DNA of 64,000 nucleotides from Cordia subcordata (Eukaryota > Streptophyta > Magnoliopsida > Boraginales > Cordiaceae), in assembly GCA_028554755.1 (NCBI GenBank), contig JAPTOF010000007.1, positions 19,678,859 through 19,742,858 on the forward strand. Direction: 5' to 3'. Positions 1 through 11,873 of this stretch are shown in pieces. Each line of letters starts with the position of its first letter. Positions within the stretch are counted from its first letter, which is position 1. A model generated the notes under the pieces. That model was not told the origin of the DNA. It saw only the letters and a program-made list of their open reading frames with translations, and made no database searches. Both the position numbers and the translations under genes were made by a program.

Positions 1-401
1 GAGAAAAAAATGTGCTTGGAAATAAGAAACATTCTTCGGTTTAAAATTTGAAACATAATTCACATTTCACAATCTAATAAAAATAGTAAGTGTCTGTAGC
101 AATGCGATCCTTTTAACACATTCAGTTACATTAATTCAACTTTGTTACCAATTTAGTCTACACCAGTTATAAATTTATTATTTCTTTTAAAAAGATTTAA
201 TTATTTGTGACAAATTTATTTTATCTATTTACTTATTATTAATTCAGGTTTAGCTTTAAAACTAAAGATATTATTTTAAAAGAATAAGGCAAGAGTTGGA
301 CCCAATAATTTTTACTAATTATTATATGCATTTATCACTTTTTTGAAAAACTTAAGTGGTTAAAAATACTTCTATCTTATTTATTTCTATGTATCTATCT
401 A
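1..401. other. AT-rich intergenic stretch
   Basis: No open reading frame, RNA gene or clear repeat is recognised here. The sequence is AT-rich and ends in a short run of TATC repeats (about 388-404) at the insertion point of the first Helitron. Confidence 0.5.
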
Positions 402-1304
402 TCTATACTATATTATATAGAAGAACCCTTTGCAATATAATAATGACAAGTGTCGCATAGATAGCATTCGATAATTATGACATGCAATCTGAATTAATTG
501 CAGATATTTATGGTAACTCTCCAATTTTGTTGTTATCAAATCATTACCTATTTTAATTATTTTTTATTACCATAATCAGAAATTATTGCAATTTACTTAA
601 TATATTATTATCATATAATGTTATTTATGATAATTTGAATTTTGGTTAATATCGACAAATTGCCTATATTCTATATTATGTTTTTTTTTTTAGTGAAACT
701 TTCACCCACATATGCCATTACACATTCAATTTTATTTTGTCTCTTTGGTTAACTGTCTTATTTGAAACTTGAGTATCATATCTATCTTTTCTCCCAAAAC
801 GATTTTTTTATTACAAATTTGGTAGTAGGTATTCTTTGATTCCTAGATAACTTGATATCTAGATACTTACCTCATCTTAATATTTCATTTACTTTTTATT
901 TTTCAGAATTTATTTGTGTTTTTAATGTGTGTTCTTATCTGTAAAACTATTACTATTCTTATCCACTAATAACAATAATTTTTTTATAAAATATCTACAG
1001 TAATTAAATAAGATACTTAAATTCAGAAAGTAAAAAAAGGATAACGGAGGTTTTCGTTTGGAAAAAGAAAAGACGATCTACATTTATTTAAGTTTAACTC
1101 ATTTGTAGAAGTAAAGCTATTATTGAATTAGGACAGTTAGTATTAAAAGAGAAATATAAATTCTATTTTCTATACAAATTCATATTTAGTTTTTTAAAAA
1201 TATAATTTGATAGTAATATTTGGATTAATATAAATTTTTTTTTATTTTTTAGAAAAACCAATTGTATATTTCGTAACCCATGTGCAGCACAGGTATTACA
1301 CTAG
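402..1304 (+). mobile_element. Non-autonomous Helitron, copy A
   Basis: The element begins TCTATACTATATTATATAG directly after an A and ends CTAG directly before a T, the A|TC...CTRR|T arrangement of Helitrons. About 10 bp before the end is a GC-rich hairpin (1278-1293), here decayed to an imperfect stem. It carries no Rep/helicase coding sequence, so any mobility would have depended on an autonomous partner. Its interior matches copy D at 4078-4764 in opposite orientation, for instance the segment around 780-990. Family assignment rests on terminal structure and on multiple copies in the window. Confidence 0.85.
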
Positions 1305-2104
1305 TATATATATATAAAAGAATGTTTTAAATTTTTTTATTAATTTTAAAATGAAGAATTTATTAAAAGTTCACCATGCTACATTTGTTTTTCGGTTCCA
1401 TTAATGTCTTTCACAAACAGCCCAAAAAAAAAAAACTTTTCATGTGTCAGTATTATTAGATAATACCTTGTCCAGAGAATAATATAGAAAAATCTTTGAC
1501 ATTTCCAAGAGGATCCAAGATAATATAGAAACATTGATGGCCCAGAAGTCGAAAGGCAACAACCTATAAAAGAAAAGATGATTCCACATGTTTATGTATG
1601 GATGACCATTTTCTCATATTATTAATTTTTTAATATTAATATAAGAGAAGAATTTTATACATTAGAAATTCTACCATTTAGTAAAAAATTGTGATAGGTT
1701 TGAAATTATAAATTTGACGTTCAAAAAGATTTTGTAACTCAAGCACATAATGTACATATTTAACTTGATTGGTGGAAATGGTATGGATCTTACGATGATT
1801 TCTCATATTTAAGATTAAACATGTTTTTACAAAATGGAGCCAATTCTTCTTTCCGATTTAAGAATGATGATAAGGTGAACAATCTTGAAAAAAATTGCGG
1901 AAAGTAGAGGTTATTTATTGAAATTAAAAAGTTTATCTTGTCTAGAGAAACGTGTGGAGGTGTTTTTTGAATCCGAATCGAGAAGGTGGGAAAAATAGTA
2001 ATGAGTAAGAGGGACAGAGCCATTGATATGATATGAGGGGCCAATATTTAAATAAAAGAAGTAGTAACGTTAAACATTTTAAACATATTGAGTGTAAGGT
2101 TTAG

Positions 2105-2140
<36 letters not shown>

Positions 2141-2726
2141 TACACAAGAATACTTATAAAAGATATTATTTACCAAAAATAACATAAAATTAAGTGCAAA
2201 AGTTTATTAATTCAAAATTTGGGCTCATCTCCCCTTCATGAAATAAAATTCGTGAATTATCTATCAACACGACTACCTTGAGGAGTAAATCTCATTTTTC
2301 CTCATTAATTCTTGATTAAAACCCGAACTCTGTCATTACCTTTTCATTTTGCCACATTTTCCCATGATGTTAACCTTTACCAAACATAGCCATAAAAAGA
2401 AAAGAAAACAACAAACATTTATCTTACCTAAATAAATAATTGAGCAAACCTTCTCTAATAAACCAAACAATTATATTATATCAGAAACTTATTTCTTATC
2501 AATTGTAAAATATTTATCAGATTTTAATTGAATATAAGTTTATTCCAAACAGGTTCTTTGTCTTTTGTCCTTCATAAGGATCAGTAATTTGGCCTCGTGC
2601 CAATAGATTAATGAGATAATTTTTCCAATTTGGGCTTAGCCCATAACTTGCGAGAGTTGGTCTCTTTTGAAAAAGAAAAACTTTTGGGTCACGTATCATA
2701 TAAGGTGTGTGTATATTATGTACCTA
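1305..2726. other. Intergenic stretch with an ATT microsatellite
   Basis: AT-rich DNA between two Helitrons. The only distinct structure is an (ATT)n run at about 2105-2138. Reading frames here are short, lack any recognisable domain and are treated as chance. Confidence 0.5.
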
Positions 2727-2904
2727 TCTATACTATATTATATAGAAGAACCCTTTGCAATATAATAATAACAAGTGTCGCATAAATAGCATTCTTAACA
2801 TCTTTTTACCATGTGGCGCTCTTACATTACGTTTAATTGTGAAAATCGTATTTTATTTTAATGAAATTTACATTAATTTACCAATTTATTTTAATCTATA
2901 TCTA
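2727..2904 (+). mobile_element. Helitron 5-prime fragment, copy B
   Basis: It starts with the same TCTATACTATATTATATAG terminus after an A and follows copy C closely for about 170 bp. It then stops where copy C begins. No matching 3-prime end with hairpin and CTAG for this copy is seen, so it is truncated, probably by insertion or rearrangement involving C and E. Confidence 0.75.
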
Positions 2905-3460
2905 TCTATACTATATTATATAGAAGAACCCTTTGCAATATAACAATGACAAGTGTCGCATTGATAGCATTCTTAACATCTTTTTGCCACGTGACGCTCT
3001 TACATTACGTTTCATTGTGAAAATCGTGTTTTATTTTAATGAGATTTACATTGATTTCTAACTTATTTTAATACATATTACATTCCAAAATTATGATATG
3101 CAATCTGGATTGGTTGCAAATATCTATGGTAACTCTCCAATTTGGTTGTTATCAAAGCGTGACATATTTTAATTGATATATTTTTTCTTATTTTAATCTT
3201 CTTCCCATATTTCTATACTACTTTCTCTTAGTAATTTTAATGTAAATCAATTTACCAAATGCTTTAATTATTCATATTTTGTTTTGTAAATGAACTCAAA
3301 TATACATAATTTAATTATTTGAATCTATATTTTGTAATTATTTAGAAATAATAATTATACTTATTTCAACATAATGCCACTTATCTTAATTTTTTGAAAA
3401 AATGCTATGCGTATAAAATAATATTTTGCTTCCCCGTGTATCGCACGAGTGATTGGCTAG
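2905..3460 (+). mobile_element. Non-autonomous Helitron, copy C
   Basis: This is a 556-bp element with the Helitron 5-prime terminus at 2905 and 3-prime CTAG at 3457-3460 followed by T. The terminal hairpin (about 3432-3450) is slightly imperfect. There is no coding sequence. It lies tail to tail with copy E, only about 11 bp away, so C and E form a long inverted repeat. Confidence 0.85.
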
Positions 3461-3471
3461 TCTATATATAT

Positions 3472-4020
3472 AGTCAATCACCCGTGCGATGCACGGGGAA
3501 GCAAAATGTTATTTTATATGCATAGCATTTTTTCAAAAAATTAAGATAAGTGGCATTATGTTGAAATAAGTATCATCATTATTTCTAAATAATTATAAAA
3601 ATATAGATTCAAATAATTAAATTATGTATATTTAAGTTAAATTACAAAACAAAATATGAATAATTAAAGCATTTGGTAAAATGATTTACATTAAAATTAC
3701 TAAGAGAAAGTAGTATAGAAATATGGGAAGAAGATTAAAATAAGAAAAAATATATCAATTAAAATAGGTCACGATTTGATAACAACCAAATTGGAAAGTT
3801 ACCATAGATATCTGCAACAAATCCAGATTGAATGTCATAATTTTGAAATGTAATATGTATTAAAATAAATTAGAAAATCAATGTAAATCTCATTAAAATA
3901 AAACGCGATTTTCACAATTAAACGTAATGTAAGAACACCACATGGCAAAAAGATGTTAAGAATGCTATCAATACGACACTTGTCATTGTTTTATTGCAAA
4001 GGGTTCTTCTATATAATATA

Positions 4021-4027
<7 letters not shown>
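3472..4027 (-). mobile_element. Non-autonomous Helitron, copy E (inverted partner of C)
   Basis: Near full-length reverse complement of copy C. The 3-prime hairpin is perfect, with CCCGTGC at 3481-3487, a 3-nt loop and GCACGGG at 3491-3497, but the terminal CTAG appears mutated. The 5-prime terminus at the right end runs into a (TA)n tract and has lost the last canonical bases (TATA instead of TCTA). Confidence 0.8.
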
Positions 4028-4061
<34 letters not shown>

Positions 4062-4077
4062 CATACATACATACATA
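4022..4077. repeat. (TA)n followed by (CATA)n microsatellite
   Basis: A TA dinucleotide run of about 36 bp passes into about five CATA repeats. It sits exactly between the two minus-strand Helitrons E and D, where the 5-prime end of E has been absorbed. Confidence 0.9.
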
Positions 4078-4764
4078 CTAGTGTAATACCCGTGCTATGC
4101 ACGGGTTGCGAAATATATGAGTGGTTTTACATATATATATATATATTTCATAAAAAAATTATTGTTATTAGTGGATAAGAACAGTAATAGTTTTACAGAT
4201 AAGAACACACATTAAAAACATAAATAAATTCTGAAAGATAAAAAGTAAATGAAATATTAAGATGAGGCAAGTACCTAGATATCAAGTTATCTAGGAATCA
4301 AAGAATACCTACTACCAAATTTGTAATAAAAAGATCGTTTTGGGAGAAATGATAGATATGATACTCAAGTTTCAAATAAGACAGTTAACCAAAGAGACAA
4401 AATAAAATTGAATGTGTAATGGCGTATGTGGGTAAAAGTTTCACTAAAAAAACATAATATAGAATATAGGATCTAAGTATAAAAAACATATGAATAAAAA
4501 AGATAATTTGTCGATATTAACCAAAACTCAAATTACCATAAATAACATTATACGATAATAATATATTAAGTAAATTGCAATAATTTCTGATTATGGTAAT
4601 AGAAAATAATTAAAATAGGTAATGATTTGATAGCAGCCAAATTGGAGAGTTACCATAGATATTTGCAATTAATTCAGATTGCATGTCATAATTATCGAAT
4701 GCTATCTGTGCGACACTTGTCATTATTATATTGTAAAGGGTTCTTCTATATAATATAGTATAGA
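4078..4764 (-). mobile_element. Non-autonomous Helitron, copy D
   Basis: On the minus strand it begins TCTATACTATATTATATAG at 4764 (flanking A at 4765 on that strand) and ends CTAG at 4081-4078 before T. Its 3-prime hairpin is perfect: ACCCGTGC at 4088-4095, loop TAT, GCACGGGT at 4099-4106. It is a shorter relative of copy A in opposite orientation and has no coding sequence. Confidence 0.87.
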
Positions 4765-5990
4765 TATATAACTAAATTATGAATATTTAAAATTTTGATT
4801 TTTTTTAGTCCAATTCAGTATAATTTTAGATTTATTCTTGCCCAAGACTTATAGAAAACTACCAAAAAATATGTTTTTTCTATTTGGTTTAATAATATGT
4901 TTTTCGTGTACAAAACCTTGTAAACAAGGATTTAGACTATGTCTATGCATTAGATTAAGAGATACAACTACTATAAATGAGTAGTAAAATTTTCCAATTT
5001 CGAGTCATGAATGTAGATAAGGAGCCAAATAATGTGTGTAGGTAACATATTCTTCCAACACCAACACCAACACCAACACCAACACCAACACCATTTTCAT
5101 TTCCAAACAAAATTTGTTCAACACCGTCGAACCTTGGTATTGAAAATCTCTCCAGGTGTCACATGCCATCCCCTAAAAATTCATGGTTGTCTTTTTTTTT
5201 TATTTTGATAAGCTGGTATGCCACTTATTATTTTCTTTCTTTCAAATACTCGGTGAGTGTTTTTCCGTTCCTTTTTGTTTAATGCACCGGTTGCTTCTTC
5301 TATTTTTTTACAATTTTATTTTTCTTAATAGTGTAGGCCAACTTTCTTTTCACTGTCGAGAAATTCATTAAGAAAAATTAAAAATAGGCTAATTTCTTGA
5401 CTTTTTTATTTTTATTATGTATTGCATATATTATATAATGATAATAATAATGTGTCTGGATTATATAATCCATGTTTTTTCATGTCCACTGCTCGCCCAG
5501 AACTCTCAGGTGGGAGGTCAAAGGGTACACCTTGGGCCTGCCATATTGGGCTTGTATTGTGGTACTCCGAATAAGGGCTTGATTGGAATTTTCATTGAAG
5601 CATATCTTTTTGCAATAAATATTTAAAATAAATTTTAAAAAATTAATATTCCAAAAAAAAAAAAAACTCTATTGAATCTTTTAAAAAATGAAAAAATATA
5701 TTAATGTTTTATAAAAGCAATAGTTTTGAATGATATAGAAAAAAAAAATGCATTTAAAATAACCAACATAAATGAGCCATAAGTAAAATTCTAAAAGTTT
5801 GTCAATAAGTTTACCTTATTAAAGTATTTTTCCTTTCACATTTATAATATTTTCATTTATAATGTTTGAATCATTTATAATAAAGAAATATAAATTGGTA
5901 AAATATCAAATATAAAAAAGAAAAAAAATCAAATATCAAAATTTCAACTTATTCAAAATAAAAATCAAGTAAAAAAATTAAAACAAAACA
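4765..5990. other. Intergenic stretch upstream of the eL32 gene
   Basis: No gene is supported. It contains a (CCAACA)n minisatellite of about six copies at 5055-5092. Reading frames at 5183-5371 and 5417-5626 are low-complexity, hydrophobic translations of T-rich DNA without a recognisable domain. Confidence 0.5.
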
Positions 5991-6025
5991 AATCGGGTCT
6001 TGCCCGCACCAAATCCAATTAGACA

Positions 6026-6104
6026 TGTAAGGCCCATTTCTTTAAGGTGCTCCAGCAAAGATACAAACACAGCTCCTGCCGTATAAAGAAGCTCAAAACC
6101 CTAA
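6026..6104 (+). promoter_or_regulatory. Site II element and telo-box of the eL32 promoter/leader
   Basis: GGCCCA at 6031-6036 is the reverse complement of the site II core TGGGCC. AAACCCTAA at 6096-6104 is a telo-box. The pairing of these two elements close to the transcription start is a known hallmark of plant ribosomal-protein genes. The sequence motifs are seen directly; their function here is inferred from that family. Confidence 0.75.
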
Positions 6105-6729
6105 TTCACTTTTCATCCCCCACTTTCCCCTCCGCTGCACAACAAGAGCTCCGCAGCGCACCAACCAGGTATCGTAATCTCCCTCTCTTTCTCTGTGTGT
6201 GTCTGGGTGTGCGTACATACATATATATACATATATATGTACATACATATATATACATATATATGTATATATATATATATATATATTTACAGCTTCATAA
6301 TTTATAATTGTGTTTTTAGATTATAGCTGGCTATGTTTGTAAATTGTTGAGATTTGTTCTTACTTAAGAATATTGGAAAAGTAATATAGCTTTTGTAGCT
6401 TCTGAACTTAAAATTTACTGCTCTATTTTGAAGAGAAATGAAATGGAAATGCGTGTTATTGTGAAATGATGAACAAATTAATTAGTTTAGATAATATGTG
6501 TGTCAGCTTGCTGATTAAGATATGTAAAGAAACATAGTTGTGATTTTATACTAAACAGTTAATGAGATTCCGGGTCAATATTTACTTGCAGAAAAGGATA
6601 ATGATGTTTATACTGTTGATGTGCCATACCATTTAATTGAGCTTAGAATCACATTCGGAGAGCCTGCTATTATGTTGCGTTTCATGGTATGAGATCGCTG
6701 ATTTTACGTGTTTGTATGTGATAGAAACC

Positions 6730-8145
6730 ATGGCTGTTCCTTTGCTGGACAAGAAGATCGTTAAGAAGCGTGTTAAGAAGTTCAAGAGGCCACAAAGTGA
6801 CCGCTACATCTGCGTCAAGGTGCTTTTCTGGCTTTGTTTCTGGTCCTCTGCACTTTTGCGGTTTAGATTTTTTATGTAAACATGAAGAGCTTGTGCTTTT
6901 GACTTGTGTTCATAATGTTATCTTGAGAAAATTTATGTACATAGCATGGCATAATTGGTTTATTTAAAGTTGTCGTAAATAGTTGCTGTATTCTTTCTTC
7001 AATTTGTGATGGTTGAGTGTTATGTAAGACTTGTATTGTTGATTGTGACAATTAATTTACAATGAGTGAGAAACACAATTACTTGTCTTTAAGGGCATAT
7101 ACCTGTCTTTTATGTGTCTGCACTTTTGGCAAACTACCTTAAGCATTTGGTTCAGAGATATAGTAAGAGGGGTACTGTCCATTGTGAGATCTCCTGATTA
7201 AGAATTATGAACTCATATGTAGTTTTGGTATTGCAATCAAATACATTGCCCGTGCACTCTTAGTGTACGACTTTAACCTCCTGCCTATGTGCAACAATCT
7301 AATTGCTGGGGACACCTTCTTCACTGATATCTTGTGATAAATTTGTATAGTTTACGGGATGAATTGATAAGTCGGGCATTCCCAGCCCACCAAGCGAAAC
7401 CGGTGGTTTCTTGGTCATGGCCAGCTAAAGCTAAAGTTCCATTAAAGAGAGTTCGAAATCAAATTACATCCCATAATTGTTTGTGGTACTTTGGCTTGGG
7501 CTATCTGTGTCCTGTTTTGATGCATCAACAATCTCTTACTATGTAATCGTTCCAGTTTTACAGACATTCGTTTTGATTTTTGTTTTAATTTTTGCTCTAT
7601 GCATCCCTTATTCCTTCTCTTTTTTACTGGTGATGATATCTTGTGGCCCTCTTCACACACTTATTGTCGGATTTTTTATTGTGGTGGCAGCCTAACTGGC
7701 GTAGACCCAAGGGTATTGATTCCCGTGTGAGAAGGAAGTTCAAAGGATGCACTCTTATGCCGAACATTGGTTATGGCTCAGACAAAAAGACACGTCATTA
7801 TCTTCCTAACGGATTTAAGAAATTTGTCGTGCATAATGTCAAAGAGCTTGAAGTGTTGATGATGCACAACAGGTTCTTTTATGAATTTATATTTCTGTGA
7901 CTACATATATACACACGTTATGTTAGATGGTTACTTGTTTGAACAATACCTAGTATTGCCCTTCTTCCTGCTCTCTTAAGTTGCTACTCACAATGACATT
8001 GATATGAAATTGCAGGACCTACTGTGCCGAGATAGCACACGATGTATCAACTAAGAAGAGAAAGGAAATTGTTGAGCGTGCTGCACAGTTGGATATCGTC
8101 GTGACCAACAAGTTGGCTAGGTTGCGTAGCCAGGAGGACGAGTGA
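6730..8145 (+). CDS. RPL32: Cytosolic large-subunit ribosomal protein eL32 (RPL32)
   Basis: Structural protein of the cytosolic 60S ribosomal subunit. CDS exons are 6730-6819, 7691-7872 and 8016-8145, joined at GT-AG introns in phases 0 and 2, giving 133 residues, the usual eL32 length. The start MAVPLL, the block [12 protein letters not shown], the segment [20 protein letters not shown] and the C-terminal [10 protein letters not shown] are diagnostic. The ATG lies in a good context (ACCATGG). A leader intron is likely: donor at 6169 in the untranslated region, with acceptor AG at 6723-6724 just before the ATG; an alternative acceptor is TTGCAG at 6591. The leader intron holds a TA/CATA microsatellite (about 6216-6290). 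No disabling mutation is seen. Confidence 0.96.
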
Positions 8146-8879
8146 GCGTTTGTGCAATAGCTGCATTTGTTTTTAATGCAATGTTTCTTACAATCGGTGG
8201 TATCAGAATTTTGAGTGGAACATTCATGTGAAATTTTGTTTGGATTTTTTAGTAGCTTTGTTTCAAACCTTCTTTCTCATTCCATTTGCTTAAGATTTGT
8301 AGCGAAAATTGGAGTTCCAAGTTCAGTTATCTTCTTATATGATATCTCTATTAATAGGATGCTACTGTTACCGATTAAGCAATGAGTTAGAATCCTTGGA
8401 TCTGTTTAGATTCGACTCTTTATGATATTTCAAAAGCAGTGTTTTAAATTGGAAAACTTAGCGGCCTTGGGGTGCGCCTAGTCGTGAAACGTAGCCAACG
8501 TTGCCAAAATGGCTCCTGTGGTGGGGTCAAGGGTTCGCCTGGTGCTTAGATGGGACCTTTTTTAGATTTTGTTGTTGATACTTGAATCTTAAAAAACAAG
8601 TGTCTTTGCCTCTTTGGCACACCTTAGAAACCGTTTCTGCTATCCCCTCTTTTTCCTTTAAAGAAAAAAGTACTTTAAAATTTCATTACGCAAAAAAGTG
8701 GTCAAAGAATCATATAAAATAAAAGAAATATCAGATTTTTACCACAGTTTTAACTAATAACACAGTCCTAAGGAGGGAACAAACAATTGAGAAACATGTT
8801 TAGTTTAATGATTAAAAACAGTGAATTTGACGGTCCTTTTCCCATTAGGTAGCTCCTCTGAGCAACACAAACAAGAGCG
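8146..8879. other. eL32 3-prime region and intergenic DNA
   Basis: The 3-prime untranslated region probably covers the first 100-250 bp. The remainder has no recognisable gene. A GC-richer patch at about 8458-8560 differs in composition from its surroundings and may be a repeat remnant. Confidence 0.4.
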
Positions 8880-9010
8880 TAATAAAGGTTTGAGCACCCA
8901 ACAGGGTTTTTGGGTGAAACACGTGCACGTGCTTGGGAAAGTTAACCATTGTGCTAATTGCCTGGCTAATTATGGGCTCAGTCGACCCCTCGGCCAACCC
9001 CTCGGCTAAG
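8880..9010 (+). pseudogene. Possible RNase H-like (RVT_3) relic of a retroelement
   Basis: The plus-strand translation reads HVHVLGKVNHCANCLANYGL, which resembles the end of plant RVT_3 RNase H-like domains (pattern HVxREgNxcADxLAnxGL). The key Asp of the ADxLA motif is replaced by Asn. Only about 40 residues are visible and the frame ends at 9009. It is best seen as a decayed fragment, perhaps from a LINE; chance resemblance cannot be excluded. Confidence 0.35.
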
Positions 9011-9352
9011 TATGGTTGAAAACATCCGTCATTAATTACTCGCCCCAATAGAGAAGTGTAAAAGGGACGAAACATCGACTTTTGCCTTTTAAGAAGGAAA
9101 AGGAACCCAAAAGAAAAAAAAGGAAAAAAGAACCATCTCTAAAGGTTGACTGTCTTCTTTAGTTTCCAAGTATAATATCTTCCTCTCTGTCAAGGACAAC
9201 AAGAAACTGTTAAATCTCTATTTGTGTAGATTTGATCAAGTCTAAGAGGACCAAAACTCTTTAAGTGCTCGAACGGCAACTGGCCAGCTTCACAAATTAT
9301 TAAACAAAACCATATTGATCCATCAAGACTATTAAGATTGCCTGACGAGATT

Positions 9353-9364
9353 ATCTATATATAT
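9353..9364 (+). promoter_or_regulatory. TATA-like run upstream of the germin-like exon
   Basis: A TATATATATA tract lies about 105 bp upstream of the germin-like start codon at 9469, a position suitable for the original promoter of that gene. Assignment is by position only. Confidence 0.4.
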
Positions 9365-9468
9365 GTAACGCTTATGAAGTACATGTCTCATCACTTAGAA
9401 GAACTTTCCACTTGTTAATTGTTCCCAGCTTTTGCAACTTCATATTTTCCATAAGCACTTCAACAGTT

Positions 9469-9586
9469 ATGGCAAAACAGATTGTCCTGTTCACTCTGAT
9501 GATCATTCTTACTTTGGGGTTCACAGCCTCTGCCCTTGAGCCTAAACCCCTATAAGATTTTTGTGTTGCAGATACTAGTAGCTCGG
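9469..9586 (+). pseudogene. Germin-like protein pseudogene, exon 1
   Basis: The frame opens with a typical signal peptide (MAKQIVLFTL, hydrophobic core, ASA cleavage region) and continues EPKPL, stop, DFCVADTSSS. Germin-like proteins have this order, with Gln before DFCVAD; here that codon is TAA (9553-9555), consistent with CAA to TAA. The exon ends at a plausible donor (GT at 9587-9588), as in germin genes with an early intron. The copia element begins 58 bp downstream, inside the presumed intron. The matching cupin exon remnant is at 14698-15068 in the same orientation. Germins are secreted cell-wall cupins, some with oxalate oxidase or superoxide dismutase activity; this copy cannot make one. 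Confidence 0.82.
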
Positions 9587-9644
9587 GTATTGTACATTCA
9601 TCAACAATTTTTTCATGAGTACGACGGTGATTGGCTTTGCTTAT

Positions 9645-10427
9645 TGTTGGAAAATATAGTCCGAAATAAACAATAACTGTAAGACAAGTACAAAAATGAC
9701 GCAATAAAAAGCTTAAAGAAAGATGATTTTAATAGCAGCAATAAAATAATAGCTTGAGGCGTGTTATGAACATTGTCCTTAAGGATATTTTGTCTAACCG
9801 GTAAGTATATCTCTCAAGATTCAACAAGCTCTTCTAGCTTTGAACTAGGAGCAAGAACAACAAGAAAATAAAACATTTCAACCAAGCAAATGTTTAGCAA
9901 ATATGAGATACGAAATAAAAAAGAGAGAGTTTTTAGTACTCTAAAGCAGCAGAGAAAGAGAGGAGAAAGTTTTCAAAAAAGTGAATTTGGTTTATAGGTT
10001 TTTGCTCAACAAATTAACTCGAAAAAGGTGTAGCTGAATTTGAGAAATATCAGCTCAGCTCTTCAACAGTAAAAAAAGGAGGAAGACCAAGTAGACATTT
10101 TTACCTGTTTAAATAAATTAATTTTCCTAGTGCAGAAATAGACCAAGTCCAAATAAACAGTAAAAATATATTTATTTCCGAATAAGAAAATAATAAAATC
10201 TAAAAGTGTGGCTTGGACAGGGCCTCACATATGTCTCGCGCGCAGGGTGGGGCAAATCCACAAATTTGAACTTTCGGCCAAACTCTCATGCGCGGAAGCC
10301 TAACCCCTTGTTCTTTCTTTCACAAGCCCACTAAAGTGTGAACTAATATAAGATAAGAAAAGGTTTATTATTTTTCCAATGTGTGAAATAAACTATCCTT
10401 TTAAGATACAAACAAAAATAATCAACA
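9645..10427 (-). repeat. 3-prime LTR of the copia element (left copy)
   Basis: It is 783 bp long with termini TG...CA. Relative to the right LTR it carries a 20-bp deletion immediately next to the TATAAA-like motif (near 9996-10001) and a small insertion near 10190. On the minus strand this is the downstream LTR. Confidence 0.92.
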
Positions 10428-10440
10428 ATCCCCCACATAT
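10428..10440 (-). promoter_or_regulatory. Polypurine tract of the copia element
   Basis: Read on the minus strand, ATGTGGGGGAT directly precedes the left LTR. This is the place and composition of a plus-strand primer in LTR retrotransposons and fixes the minus orientation of the element. Confidence 0.8.
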
Positions 10441-11099
10441 CTCAAAAGGATTAGAGGAAAGAAGAGAACAACTTTGTTAGGTTTATACCATTGAGTATAA
10501 TGCATCATATCTGGTGTCTTTTGGACTATGAATTAAACCTCGATAGAATAAGATATAACTTATAAAATAATTGGTGAAGCCTTTAATTTCTATGAATTAA
10601 GAATTCTTATTATAAGTTAAGATTCTTATCTACCACATTATACCCCCACAATTTGCTATTCATCTTGATTTTGCACTAACAGGCCATTCGTGTGCCTGGT
10701 TATTCATGAGTATTCTAGAAATTTTGCCATAAATATCATAGAAGCAGCCCCTATCCACACTCATATAGGTCAATCCGTGAAGTGTATTCTCCGATTAATA
10801 CACCACCTATAAAGGATATGAAATTGACTAAGAGCATAGCTTAACCTCACTTTATTTGTAGTTTTGCTCTATTCATACCATGGGAGAGACAAAAATTTAA
10901 TAGTGCTTAACATATCAACAAATGGCTTGTCATTACCCATATGAACCTAATTCGTGGGATCGCCAATCACATAGGTTGGGATACCATCATTGTTGATATC
11001 TCAAATTGGCAGTTGTCCCATTCCCCTCGATATTTCACTAATTAGTTTTCTTCCCAAAAGTTTAGTCAGAAGATTACCCAAATTCATCTCTGACTTAAC

Positions 11100-11760
11100 A
11101 TAATCTATGGAAATAATTCTATTTCTAGGCAGCTATTTTATCACATTATGACTCAAACGTATGTGTCTATTTTCCCCATTAAAGATTTTGTTTTTCGCAA
11201 TAGCTATTGCAGCCTGGCAATCACAATGCATAGACATAGAAGGTATTGGTTTTATTCCCAATGGAATACTTGCCAAAAAATTTCGCAACCACTCGGCTTC
11301 ATTACCAGCCAACTCTAATGCCACAAACTCAGATTCCATAGTTGACCTTGCAATTATGGTTTGTTTGGCTGATTTTCAAGATATTGCACCCCAATCAGGG
11401 GAGAACACATATCCACTAGTGGATTTTGTCTCATCTGAATCAGAGATCCAGTTAGCATCATTGTATCCTTCTAACACACTGGGAAATCCACTATATTTAA
11501 CACCATAGTTCATGGTACCTCTCAAAATTTTCAATATTCTTATTAATGCATTCTAATGATCATAACTTGGATTGTGAGTATACCTACTCAATCTATACAC
11601 AGCATAAGTTGTATCAGGTCTAGTAAAGTTCGTTAAATGCATTAGACTCACAATTATTTGAGCATATGTATTTTGAGAGACGGCATCTCCTTTGTTCTTT
11701 TTCAATTGGCTATTAGCATCATAAGGAGTGCTCACAGGTACCACTTCAAAATTATTAAAC
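11100..11760 (-). pseudogene. copia RNase H domain remnant
   Basis: The minus-strand frame at 11339-11133 contains SEFVALELAGNEAEWLRNFL and later DCQAAIAIAKN and HIRLSHNVI, the expected order for the copia RNase H region. The frame at 11744-11553 holds the preceding connection segment (RPDTTYAVYRLSRYTHNP). The pieces are in different frames with stops between them, so no functional protein is made. Confidence 0.85.
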
Positions 11761-11873
11761 CTTTAAGAACTTTCTCCACAAAATGACCTTGATTTAACAT
11801 TATACGACTATCATCTTGCACGATTTTTATGCCTAAGATGACACTGGCCTCTCCCAAGTCTTTCATATCAAAA

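Noticed and set aside
6047..6307. 86-residue frame over the eL32 leader
   Set aside because: Translates the 5-prime untranslated exon and a TA/CATA microsatellite in the leader intron; not a protein gene.
7334..7695. Several 70-residue frames on both strands
   Set aside because: They lie in the first coding intron of the eL32 gene and have no recognisable domain.
9372..9704. 110-residue minus-strand reading frame
   Set aside because: It runs antisense across the germin-like exon 1 and into the left LTR; no domain is recognisable and the plus strand explains the sequence.
11161..11508. 115-residue plus-strand reading frame
   Set aside because: Antisense shadow of the copia RNase H region read on the minus strand.
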